A stretch of DNA of 6,346 nt from Actinomycetota bacterium (GCA_947381255.1 CANCUC010000050.1:1-6346), one strand, 5' to 3'. Counted from the stretch's first letter, positions 1 to 6,112 are shown. The notes: generated from the letters alone by a model not told the origin. Numbers and translations: made by a program.

Positions 1-557
1 GTACCAATCGCCATAAACGAGAAACCCATAATCATTCCGGCGGCAGGGGAGATGAAGGTCGCAGCTGAAGATGCAATCAATGGCCCGATGATGAAAATAA
101 TTTCATCCATGAGAGCTTCATAGGAGTAAGCAGTATTGATTTGAACGCGATCATCCCCCAGCACCCAGAGCCAACGTCTGCGTGTTAAACCACCAACATT
201 AGGCAGGAATATCTCTGCAATAAATATCGAACCCATCCATACATAAGTCGGAGCGTGGTGGCTGATCGCAAAGAGGAAGATGAGATCAAAAATGATGTAA
301 AAAGGAATGGTAAATCGCAGGACTTTGCGCTGGCCCAAGCGATCGGCATAGCGCGACCAAGTAGGGCTGAAAATGGTTGATATTAAGGCGGCTCCAGTGG
401 AGACCGTTCCCGCCAAGGTATACGAGTGTTTTACATGCACAATCACGAACGTGATCGAGAGCAAGGTCATTGAGATTGGTAATCTCGCGATTGAGCCTGC
501 GATAGAGAACCTCAGCGCACCAGGAACCGCAAATAGTTTGCGATACGGTGAAAACAT
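1..557 (-). CDS. MFS transporter, N-terminal part (runs off left edge)
   Basis: About 185 residues of an integral membrane protein of the major facilitator superfamily; the rest lies beyond the left edge. Reading the minus strand from the ATG at 557-555 gives MFSPYRKLFAVPGALRF, then hydrophobic helices at roughly residues 24-41, 47-66, 81-99 and 105-120. The loop after the second helix carries the MFS motif-A-like segment SRYADRLGQRKVL (residues 68-80). Further on, EALMDEIIFIIGPLIAS (148-164) resembles actinobacterial MFS proteins of the YbfB/arabinose-efflux type. The start is firm: an in-frame TAG lies 12 bases upstream with no start codon between, and there is no room for a Shine-Dalgarno site, so the mRNA is probably leaderless. 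It is divergent from the phosphatase gene. Substrate unknown; sugar or drug efflux is only a guess from the family. Confidence 0.85.
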   Translation of the reverse strand, partial: MFSPYRKLFAVPGALRFSIAGSIARLPISMTLLSITFVIVHVKHSYTLAGTVSTGAALISTIFSPTWSRYADRLGQRKVLRFTIPFYIIFDLIFLFAISHHAPTYVWMGSIFIAEIFLPNVGGLTRRRWLWVLGDDRVQINTAYSYEALMDEIIFIIGPLIASSAATFISPAAGMIMGFSFMAIG

Positions 558-566
558 ACCTAGATT
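538..566 (+). promoter_or_regulatory. Leaderless promoter of the IMPase gene
   Basis: A -35-like TTGCGA (538-543, four of six matches to TTGACA) is followed by a 17-bp spacer and a -10 box TAGATT (561-566, four of six, fitting TAnnnT). The -10 box lies at -12 to -7 of the ATG at 573, so transcription would start on the start codon. The -35 region and most of the spacer lie within the 5' end of the divergent MFS gene. Confidence 0.6.
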
Positions 567-569
567 CTA
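564..569 (-). promoter_or_regulatory. -10 box of a leaderless promoter for the MFS gene
   Basis: On the minus strand TAGAAT (569 to 564) matches the sigma70-type TATAAT consensus at five of six positions. It sits at exactly -12 to -7 relative to the A of the MFS start codon (557), as expected if transcription begins on the ATG. No good -35 hexamer is visible at 16-18 bp spacing. The box overlaps the plus-strand -10 box by three bases and also supplies the in-frame stop TAG. Confidence 0.6.
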
Positions 570-572
570 TCC

Positions 573-1358
573 ATGAAGCAGCAGCCGAATTCCGACCTCA
601 TCAATGAACTCCTCGAGCTCGCTTTTGGTATTGCAAGGAAGGCCGGAGAGCTGCTCACCAATCGCCCAGATTCATTCGATATTAATCAGAAGAGTTCTGC
701 GCGCGATTTTGCAACGCATATGGATCATGCGAGCGAGAAGTTAATTGTTCGTGAAATTCTTGAGGCTAGACCCAATGATGGAATTATCGGCGAAGAGGGT
801 GCGGCCCGAGTATCGACCTCTGGAATTACCTGGGTCATTGATCCGATTGATGGAACCGTAAATTACTTTTACAACCTTCCTGGTTGGAATATCAGCATCG
901 CGGCGAAGGATGAAGAGGGTGTCCTCATCGGTGTGGTTTATGCACCAACTTTGAACTCGCTTTGGCACGCCAGCCGTGGGGGTGGGGCCTTCCTCAACGA
1001 GAAGGCAATCTACGTTTCGCAGGCAGATGCCTTGAGCGACTCCCTGATTGCCACCGGATTTTCATACGACTTAGCCGAGCGGGTTCGACAGGGGGAGTTC
1101 ATTGCCTCTTTGATTCCTCGGGTTCGAGATATCCGGCGCAATGGAGCAGCCGCAGTAGACCTCTGCCACGTGGCAAGCGGTGCGGTCGATGGGTATTTCG
1201 AGACTGGGCTCAAGGAGTGGGATTTGGCCGCTGGTGGGCTGATCGCCCGCGAGGCTGGGGCTCTAGTTTCGGGTCGAAATGGCCAGGAGGCGGGGGAGGC
1301 GATGGTTATCGCCGCTGGACCGGCCCTTCACGCCCTCTTGACTAGCGAAATTGGCTAG
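573..1358 (+). CDS. Inositol monophosphatase family protein (SuhB/IMPase-like)
   Basis: 261 residues, the usual length for the family. These are Mg2+-dependent phosphatases of inositol phosphates and related sugar or nucleotide phosphates in the cytoplasm. Metal and substrate motifs are intact: GEEG at 73-76, WVIDPIDGT at 87-95 (metal ligands D90 and D93) and EWDLAAGG at 215-222 (D217). The RRNGAAAVDLCHVASG stretch near 188-203 is also typical. The ATG at 573 is the first possible start, since an in-frame TAG lies 12 bases upstream; no Shine-Dalgarno site is seen and a leaderless mRNA is likely. Exact substrate is open: myo-inositol-1-phosphate, histidinol phosphate or 3'-phosphoadenosine phosphate are all possible in this fold. 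GC rises from about 48% in the first half to about 61% after base 960. It precedes rplS, where trmD usually sits. Confidence 0.9.
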   Translation: MKQQPNSDLINELLELAFGIARKAGELLTNRPDSFDINQKSSARDFATHMDHASEKLIVREILEARPNDGIIGEEGAARVSTSGITWVIDPIDGTVNYFYNLPGWNISIAAKDEEGVLIGVVYAPTLNSLWHASRGGGAFLNEKAIYVSQADALSDSLIATGFSYDLAERVRQGEFIASLIPRVRDIRRNGAAAVDLCHVASGAVDGYFETGLKEWDLAAGGLIAREAGALVSGRNGQEAGEAMVIAAGPALHALLTSEIG

Positions 1359-1380
1359 CCCTGCCCGACTATGGCAAGAT
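1351..1380 (+). promoter_or_regulatory. Candidate promoter for rplS (weak)
   Basis: The 89 bp between the phosphatase and rplS should hold a promoter, but no TAnnnT hexamer stands out at a useful place. The best pair I see is TTGGCT (1351-1356, four of six to TTGACA), an 18-bp spacer and CAAGAT (1375-1380, three of six to TATAAT). It would give a leader of about 60 bases. GCAAGAT recurs at 1391-1397. Low certainty. Confidence 0.2.
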
Positions 1381-1436
1381 ACGACCTTCAGCAAGATTCA
1401 ATATTTAGCGGGGTCTCTTAAAAGGCTCCCACAAGC

Positions 1437-1442
1437 AAAGGA
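1437..1442 (+). promoter_or_regulatory. Ribosome binding site of rplS
   Basis: AAAGGA, five bases before the ATG at 1448, is a good match to the Shine-Dalgarno consensus. It fixes the rplS start and contrasts with the other genes here that lack such a site. Confidence 0.7.
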
Positions 1443-1447
1443 TTACC

Positions 1448-1981
1448 ATGAACGTTTTGGATGCGGTCGATGCCGCTTCGCTCAAAAAGGGCATTATCAA
1501 CTTCCGCTCTGGCGATGAGATCAAGGTCCACGTTCGTGTTATCGAAGGTTCAAAGAGCCGTATCCAGGTTTTCCAAGGCGTAGTTATCCGCCGCCAGGGT
1601 GCAGGAGTTCGCGAGACCTTCACAATCCGCAAGCTTTCCTACGGTGTCGGAGTGGAACGTACATTCCCAGTACACACACCTGTTATCGAGAAGTTTGAAA
1701 TGGTTCGCCGCGGTGATGTTCGTCGCGCGAAGCTTTACTACCTCCGTGATCTTCGTGGTAAGGCTGCAAAGATTAAAGAGCGTCGTGGCGCTAACAATGA
1801 GTTCATTGTTGAAGATGTAATTGTTGAAGAGGTTGTTGAGACAGTAATTGAGCAAGAGGTAGTTGCTGAGGTTGCTGCTCCAGAGGCAGTCGTTGAGACT
1901 CCAGCAGTGGTTGAAGAGACGGTTGCAGAAACTGTCGAAGCACCTGCTACTGACGCAGCACCTGAAGCTGAACAAGCTTAA
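1448..1981 (+). CDS. rplS: 50S ribosomal protein L19 with long acidic C-terminal extension
   Basis: Residues 1-113 are a complete L19, a large-subunit protein at the interface with the 30S subunit. Recognisable segments are [16 protein letters not shown] (19-34), [15 protein letters not shown] (37-51), [20 protein letters not shown] (55-74) and [20 protein letters not shown] (92-111). L19 normally ends near here (about 115 residues). This protein continues for 64 more residues (114-177) made mainly of Val, Glu, Ala, Thr and Pro, with 18 Asp/Glu and no Lys, Arg or His. The reading frame is continuous and codon use looks normal, so the tail seems to be real coding sequence. A Shine-Dalgarno site precedes the ATG. 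It heads a tight group with lepB (11-bp gap) and rnhB. Function of the tail is unknown. Confidence 0.97.
   Translation: MNVLDAVDAASLKKGIINFRSGDEIKVHVRVIEGSKSRIQVFQGVVIRRQGAGVRETFTIRKLSYGVGVERTFPVHTPVIEKFEMVRRGDVRRAKLYYLRDLRGKAAKIKERRGANNEFIVEDVIVEEVVETVIEQEVVAEVAAPEAVVETPAVVEETVAETVEAPATDAAPEAEQA
1787..1978 (+). repeat. Degenerate Val/Glu/Ala repeat encoding the L19 tail
   Basis: This coding segment is built from imperfect repeats of GTTGAAGA/GTTGAGAC-like units. They give VE(E/D/T)V and AVVE(E/T)-type peptides: [19 protein letters not shown], then [20 protein letters not shown]. The repeats are too diverged to call exact unit borders. They probably arose by slippage or local duplication (inference). 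Confidence 0.5.
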
Positions 1982-1992
1982 CAATTCTTAAG

Positions 1993-2670
1993 ATGCGCCT
2001 TCCAAAGAAGGGTTCGCTGTTACGAGAAGTTCCGATCATTGTTATATCGGCACTCGTCGTAGCTGTAGTTATCAAAACCTTCTTTATCCATTTCTTCTTT
2101 GTACCTTCGGGTTCGATGGAGAACACCTTGCGTGTAGGCGATCGCATCGCTGTAAATAAATTCTCTGCAATGTTTAGCGATATTCGTCGCGGCGAAGTTG
2201 TCGTATTTAAAGATCCAGATAACTGGTTAGGCGCGGCTCCCGCTGCAACCGGAAACACAATTACTCGCGATATTAAGCGTGCGCTAGTTGATGTCGGTGT
2301 GCTTCCAGATCCTGCCGAGCAGTACTTGGTAAAGCGAACAATTGGCGTCGGGGGAGATCACATCGTTTGCTGCGATGTTAAGGGTCGCCTGCAAGTCAAT
2401 GGAACTTCTATAAACGAGACGTATCTATTTCCGGGTAATACTCCAAGTGATTCTAAATTTGATGTGACGGTCCCTAAGGGATTCATCTGGGTAATGGGTG
2501 ATCACCGAGGCGCAAGCGCAGATTCACGCTTCCACACTGATGATATTCATAAGGGTTTTGTTCCACTCAGCGATGTTGTTGGTCGAGCGGAATTCGTTGT
2601 CTGGCCGTTAAACCACATGAAATTCTTATCGGTCGCTCATGATCTTTCGAAAGTTCCAGTAAAAAAGTAA
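1993..2670 (+). CDS. lepB: Signal peptidase I
   Basis: 225 residues. A membrane-anchored serine protease that cuts signal peptides from exported proteins on the outer face of the cytoplasmic membrane. A short basic N-terminus (RLPKK) precedes one membrane helix (about 14-37). Box B follows at once, PSGSMENTL, with the nucleophile Ser41. Box D is YLVKRTIGVGGD (111-122) with the general base Lys114. Box E is VMGDHRGASADSR (167-179). The HIVCCDVKGRLQVNG segment and the insert at about 80-110 are as in other actinobacterial LepB proteins. Only one membrane segment is seen, as in Gram-positive types. No Shine-Dalgarno site precedes the ATG, 11 bases after the rplS stop, so translation is probably coupled to rplS. 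Confidence 0.95.
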   Translation: MRLPKKGSLLREVPIIVISALVVAVVIKTFFIHFFFVPSGSMENTLRVGDRIAVNKFSAMFSDIRRGEVVVFKDPDNWLGAAPAATGNTITRDIKRALVDVGVLPDPAEQYLVKRTIGVGGDHIVCCDVKGRLQVNGTSINETYLFPGNTPSDSKFDVTVPKGFIWVMGDHRGASADSRFHTDDIHKGFVPLSDVVGRAEFVVWPLNHMKFLSVAHDLSKVPVKK

Positions 2671-2676
2671 TTTCCA

Positions 2677-3288
2677 ATGCCTGGCATTGAAGCATCTCTC
2701 CGCGCGAGTGGAATAACGCATATCGCCGGAGTCGATGAGGCGGGACGGGGTCCGTGTGCCGGTCCGCTAGTCATCGCAGCAGTTATTCTTAAAAATGTTG
2801 AATCACCAGCGTTAGCACGAGTGCGCGACTCCAAAGCACTGAGTGAGAAAGTTCGTGAAGAACTCTTTGATGTAATCCTTGAAGAGTCACTCGCTTATGA
2901 AATTGTAGAAATCGCCCCTGAAGAAATCGATCGCATCGGACTTCACAAATCAAATCTCGAAGGCATGCGTCGTGCGATTCATGCTCTCTCCGTAGTTCCA
3001 GAATATGTATTGACTGATGGCTATGCGATCGAGGGATTGGCTATTCCCAATCTTGCGGTCTGGAAAGGTGATCAGGTGGCACTGAGTATCAGCGCCGCTT
3101 CTATATTGGCCAAGGTCTACAGAGATCGCATCATGCGCCAGATCGATATTAATTACCCGGGTTACGGCTTCGCCAAGCACAAGGGATACATCACTGCGGC
3201 ACACACGGCCGCGCTGAGCGAATTGGGCGTAACTGCTATTCATCGCAAGAGCTTTGCGAATATTGCCGCCCTAGCCATCAACAAGTAA
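2677..3288 (+). CDS. rnhB: Ribonuclease HII
   Basis: 203 residues, normal length. It cleaves RNA in RNA-DNA hybrids and begins removal of single ribonucleotides from DNA. All motifs are present: GVDEAGRGPCAGP (18-30) with catalytic Asp20 and Glu21, and RDSKALSEK (50-58). LTDG carries Asp114 and WKGD carries Asp132. These are followed by SISAASILAKVYRD (137-150) and the C-terminal YGFAKHKGY (163-171), the positions expected from the Escherichia coli and Thermotoga enzymes. The ATG is six bases after the lepB stop with no Shine-Dalgarno site, which points to one transcript and coupled translation with rplS-lepB. In many actinobacteria a DUF2469 gene follows; here there are only 64 non-coding bases before yraN. 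Confidence 0.96.
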   Translation: MPGIEASLRASGITHIAGVDEAGRGPCAGPLVIAAVILKNVESPALARVRDSKALSEKVREELFDVILEESLAYEIVEIAPEEIDRIGLHKSNLEGMRRAIHALSVVPEYVLTDGYAIEGLAIPNLAVWKGDQVALSISAASILAKVYRDRIMRQIDINYPGYGFAKHKGYITAAHTAALSELGVTAIHRKSFANIAALAINK

Positions 3289-3340
3289 TACTTTTCAACA
3301 ATGGAATAACTCTGGAAATCTTCTCAATCAATCCAAGTTG

Positions 3341-3346
3341 TAATTT
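3341..3346 (+). promoter_or_regulatory. -10 box of a leaderless promoter for yraN-comM-dprA
   Basis: TAATTT (fits TAnnnT) lies at exactly -12 to -7 of the yraN ATG in a 64-bp AT-rich gap (3289-3352). No Shine-Dalgarno site precedes that ATG. No convincing -35 hexamer is seen at 16-18 bp. The position matches the two -10 boxes at the MFS/IMPase start. No hairpin terminator for the rnhB transcript is visible in the gap. Confidence 0.4.
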
Positions 3347-3352
3347 TGCGTC

Positions 3353-3712
3353 ATGGTTACGCGCGCACAACAAGTTGGTGTTGATGGGGAAACGCTTGTC
3401 GCAACATATCTCCAGAAACAAGGCGCACAGATAATTGCCCGGAATTGGAGAATTAAAGAGGGCGAGATAGATATCGTCGCAAGATTGCAAGGAATGCTTC
3501 TCTTTGTTGAAGTTAAAAGTCGCACAAGTTCTACATACGGCCACCCTCTTGAGGCGATCGATCGAGTGAAGGCTCATCGCCTTCAGAAGTTGGCACTTGC
3601 ATGGATTGCGCTTCACGATGAGTGGGGAGCTGACTATCGAATCGACGCAGCAGCCGTTAATTTTCAGAATGGTCTCAAACCAACAATCGATTATCGCGTC
3701 GGAGTGCTCTAG
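3353..3712 (+). CDS. yraN: YraN/UPF0102 family endonuclease-like protein
   Basis: 119 residues, typical for UPF0102, a small restriction-endonuclease-like fold whose cellular role is not settled. Visible family features are GVDGETLVATYLQKQG (9-24), ARNWRIKEGEIDIVAR (29-44) and the core LLFVEVKSR (49-57). The acidic and lysine residues of GEID and VEVK form the presumed metal-binding nuclease site. YGHPLEAIDRVKAHRLQKLA is the conserved helix that follows. The ATG at 3353 is the only workable start: an in-frame TAA lies 12 bases upstream, and the next methionine is far inside the domain. Its stop overlaps the comM start by one base. Association with comM and dprA, common across bacteria, suggests a part in DNA processing (inference). 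Confidence 0.92.
   Translation: MVTRAQQVGVDGETLVATYLQKQGAQIIARNWRIKEGEIDIVARLQGMLLFVEVKSRTSSTYGHPLEAIDRVKAHRLQKLALAWIALHDEWGADYRIDAAAVNFQNGLKPTIDYRVGVL
3701..3704 (+). promoter_or_regulatory. Ribosome binding site of comM
   Basis: GGAG inside the 3' end of yraN, seven bases before the GTG at 3712, supports that GTG as the comM start and coupled translation through the TAGTG overlap. Confidence 0.5.
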
Positions 3713-5232
3713 TGACGCTAGCCCGAGTAAGAAGCATTGCTCTAGAAGGTTTACGCGGAGAGATTGTAGATATTGAAGTCGATATCTCAGACGGCTTGCC
3801 AGGTTATGTACTTCTTGGGCTTCCCGACACGGCACTTCAGGAATCAAAGGAACGAGTTCGTTCCGCACTTCAGAATTCAGGTGCAGTGTGGCCGAATAAG
3901 CGGGTGACGGTATCGCTCTCACCGGCATGGCTTCAGAAGAGCGGCTCTGGCTTTGATCTACCTATTGCCGTGGCCCTACTCGTTGCGCAGGGGATAGTGC
4001 CCGAGGAAAGCGCCGATCGCATAATCATCATGGGCGAACTTTCACTCGACGGTTCAGTGCGTCCCGTACGCGGTGTGCTGCCTTCGCTAATTTCAGCCTC
4101 ACAACAAGGATTCAGTGAAGCAATTGTTCCGTTGGGAAATTGGGTTGAGAGCAGTTCCGTTCTCGCTCTCAAAACCATTCCCGTGTCGCACCTAAGAGAG
4201 GTGATCGGTTTTCTGGTGGATGGGGAAGTTCCAGATGTTCAGATGCCCGATATCGAAACGAGAGGAGTTACCCATCCAGATCTCTCAGAAGTTGTCGGCC
4301 AAAGTGGCGCCAAGTTTGCACTCGAATTGACGGCAATCGGTGGACATCATTTGTTGCTGATTGGCCCGCCTGGGACTGGAAAAACTATGTTGGCTGAGCG
4401 TCTTCCAACTATCTTGCCTCCACTCTCAAACGAACGCGCTCTGGAAGTTGCGGCGATCCATTCGGTTGCCGGGCTTTTTAACCCAATGACGTTAAGGGAT
4501 CGAACACCTCCTTTTCTCGCTCCCCATCACAGCACAACTCCTACTGCGATGGTCGGAGGGGGATCGCAGGCGATCAAACCTGGCGCCTGTTCTATCGCGC
4601 ATGGAGGGGTGCTCTTCATCGATGAGGCGCCTGAATGCGCTTCTGGTGTTCTTGATTCTCTACGCCAACCCTTGGAGTCGGGATCAGTCTCTATCTCTCG
4701 CGTGAGGGGAACGGTTTCTTATCCAGCAAATTTCTTGCTCGTGCTTGCGGCAAATCCTTGCCCTTGCGGAAGATTTAATGGGCGGGGGAGGGCATGTACC
4801 TGTTCATCAATTCAAATCAGGCGCTACATGCAGAAACTCTCTGGCCCGCTACTCGATCGCATTGATATTAGGAGTTTTGTAGAAGTTCCATCACGAGCAG
4901 AGATGGCATCGACCGAAGTAGGTGAAAGTAGCGAAGAGGTTCGCAAGCGTGTACTGATTGCCCGTGAGATTGCCCAAGAGAGATTTAAATTCGAAAATTG
5001 GTCTCTCAATTCGAAAATACCCGCGAATCAATTACGTTACAAATATAGAGCTACTCGCGAGGGTATGACCTTTTTGCATGCCGAACTTGATCACGAACGA
5101 TTGAGCGCTCGTGGTTTTCACAAAGTTCTGCGCCTGGCGTGGAGCGTTGCGGACCGAAATGGGGTGCAGATTCCAGGACTATCGGAAGTTGAAACCGCGT
5201 ATCGACTTCGTGAAGGTGTGTCGATTCAATGA
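3712..5232 (+). CDS. comM: ComM/YifB family AAA+ ATPase (Mg-chelatase-like)
   Basis: 506 residues, full length, starting with GTG. In Vibrio cholerae the ComM helicase promotes branch migration of incoming single-stranded DNA during transformation; the family is also found in non-competent bacteria. Residues 1-170 form the Lon/ChlI-like N-terminal domain, with DGLPGYVLLGLPDTALQESKERV near 27-49 and LSPAWLQKSGSGFDLPIA at 69-86. The AAA+ module has Walker A GPPGTGKT (218-225), Walker B LFIDEAPE (301-308), sensor-1 region AANPCPCG (346-353) and SGPLLDRID (377-385) with a probable arginine finger. Cysteines 350, 352, 362 and 364 match the CPCG...CxC pattern of the family. The C-terminal Mg-chelatase helical domain follows (about 405-500). 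Cytoplasmic, presumably a hexameric ring. It overlaps yraN by one base and dprA by four. Confidence 0.96.
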   Translation: MTLARVRSIALEGLRGEIVDIEVDISDGLPGYVLLGLPDTALQESKERVRSALQNSGAVWPNKRVTVSLSPAWLQKSGSGFDLPIAVALLVAQGIVPEESADRIIIMGELSLDGSVRPVRGVLPSLISASQQGFSEAIVPLGNWVESSSVLALKTIPVSHLREVIGFLVDGEVPDVQMPDIETRGVTHPDLSEVVGQSGAKFALELTAIGGHHLLLIGPPGTGKTMLAERLPTILPPLSNERALEVAAIHSVAGLFNPMTLRDRTPPFLAPHHSTTPTAMVGGGSQAIKPGACSIAHGGVLFIDEAPECASGVLDSLRQPLESGSVSISRVRGTVSYPANFLLVLAANPCPCGRFNGRGRACTCSSIQIRRYMQKLSGPLLDRIDIRSFVEVPSRAEMASTEVGESSEEVRKRVLIAREIAQERFKFENWSLNSKIPANQLRYKYRATREGMTFLHAELDHERLSARGFHKVLRLAWSVADRNGVQIPGLSEVETAYRLREGVSIQ

Positions 5233-6110
5233 GTGTTGATGTTGCCACATCACATCTCAAACTTCTTTCCCTCTTCGAGGGCGGAAATACATATTGGAGT
5301 TCGCAGTATCTGGAACTTGGTGCGGAAGATTTCTTGGCACGAATTGCGGAAGGTGGCTATTCGGAGAGAAAGCGAGGTGGCATCTCGCTGCAAGATGCTC
5401 TCTCAAATATTGATGACGCCCAGTTATTGGAGCAGATGGAGAGCGTCCAAGCATTTGTAGTAACTCGAGAAGATGCAGATTGGCCAGCATCCCTAGATGA
5501 TTTAAAAGCTCCTCCTATCGCTCTGATTGGTAGGGGTTCGCGATCGGTCTTAGCGGGTCTATCAAGTTCGCTCTCAATTGTCGGAACCCGTAATCCAACT
5601 GAGTATGGTCTTCGCGTTGCAGGAGATTTTGCGGCAGGAGCAATTGACCGGGGATGGTCGATAGTAAGTGGGGGTGCCTTTGGAATTGATAGCGCAGCGC
5701 ATAGGGGTGCTCTTCTTGCTGAGGGCGAGACAATTGCGATTCTTGGGGGAGGTGTTAACTCCATCTTTCCAGGTGGAAACGATCGGCTCTTTCGCCAAAT
5801 TTTGGAGAACGGATTATTGCTTTCAGAGGTTCTGCCAAATGTTCATGCAATTCCCGCCAGATTCTTGATTCGAAATCGACTTATTGCAGCGATATCGCGT
5901 GCCACTGTTGTAGTGGAAGCTGCATTTAGAAGCGGCTCGCTGCGCACAGCTCGGGATGCATCTGAAATCTTTCGGCCGGTTCTTGCGGTTCCTGGACCAA
6001 TTAATTCACCTACGAGTGATGGATGTCATCGCCTCATTGGCGAGAGAACGGCTGAGATTGTTACCTCGATATCTGATCTCATGGAGTTGGTAGGGCCACT
6101 GGCTCTTTAA
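5229..6110 (+). CDS. dprA: DNA-processing protein DprA, short form without a visible C-terminal winged helix
   Basis: 293 residues. DprA binds incoming single-stranded DNA and loads RecA; its Rossmann-like core is clear. Motifs seen are SIVGTRNPTEYG (116-127), IVSGGAFGIDSAAHRGAL (145-162), AILGGGVNSIFPGGN (170-184), PARFLIRNRLIAAIS (209-223) and EAAFRSGSLRTARDA (230-244), then VPGPINSPTSDGCHRLI (254-270). An N-terminal helical region (about 1-90) is present but diverged. The protein ends about 23 residues after the core, whereas many homologues have a winged-helix domain and reach 360-400 residues. The TAA stop is clean and era starts 15 bases later, so this looks like a natural short form rather than a break. 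It begins in an ATGA overlap with comM, implying coupled translation. Confidence 0.95.
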   Translation: MSVDVATSHLKLLSLFEGGNTYWSSQYLELGAEDFLARIAEGGYSERKRGGISLQDALSNIDDAQLLEQMESVQAFVVTREDADWPASLDDLKAPPIALIGRGSRSVLAGLSSSLSIVGTRNPTEYGLRVAGDFAAGAIDRGWSIVSGGAFGIDSAAHRGALLAEGETIAILGGGVNSIFPGGNDRLFRQILENGLLLSEVLPNVHAIPARFLIRNRLIAAISRATVVVEAAFRSGSLRTARDASEIFRPVLAVPGPINSPTSDGCHRLIGERTAEIVTSISDLMELVGPLAL

Positions 6111-6112
6111 TG

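Noticed and set aside
373..576. 67-codon plus-strand open frame before the phosphatase
   Set aside because: Lies opposite the MFS transporter N-terminus, which has clear family motifs; no Shine-Dalgarno site or recognisable product.
1338..1343. TTGACT as a -35 box for rplS
   Set aside because: Five of six matches, but no -10-like hexamer lies 16-19 bases downstream.
962..1345. 127-codon plus-strand open frame inside the phosphatase gene
   Set aside because: Out-of-frame reading of the GC-rich half of a gene with intact motifs; the Gly/Arg/Trp-rich product is a composition effect.
1550..1984. 144-codon minus-strand open frame opposite rplS
   Set aside because: Its Asn/Leu/Cys-rich repeats are the antisense reading of the GTTGAA-type repeats in the L19 tail; no start signals or family features.
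3289..3352. Possible remnant of a DUF2469 gene or a small peptide gene between rnhB and yraN
   Set aside because: The only ATG (3301) meets a stop after two codons, and 64 AT-rich bases are too few to judge a remnant.
3278..3928. 216-codon open frame on the minus strand opposite the rnhB end, yraN and the comM start
   Set aside because: It spans three well-supported plus-strand genes, the product resembles no family I know, and its Cys/Leu/Arg-rich make-up is typical of an antisense shadow.
3712..5232. Magnesium chelatase subunit for chlorophyll synthesis
   Set aside because: The N-terminal Lon-like domain, the CPCG...CxC pattern and the yraN/dprA neighbours identify ComM/YifB; no photosynthesis genes are near.
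5357..5764. 135-codon minus-strand open frame opposite dprA
   Set aside because: Antisense to the conserved DprA core; Pro/Ser/Arg-rich with no family resemblance.
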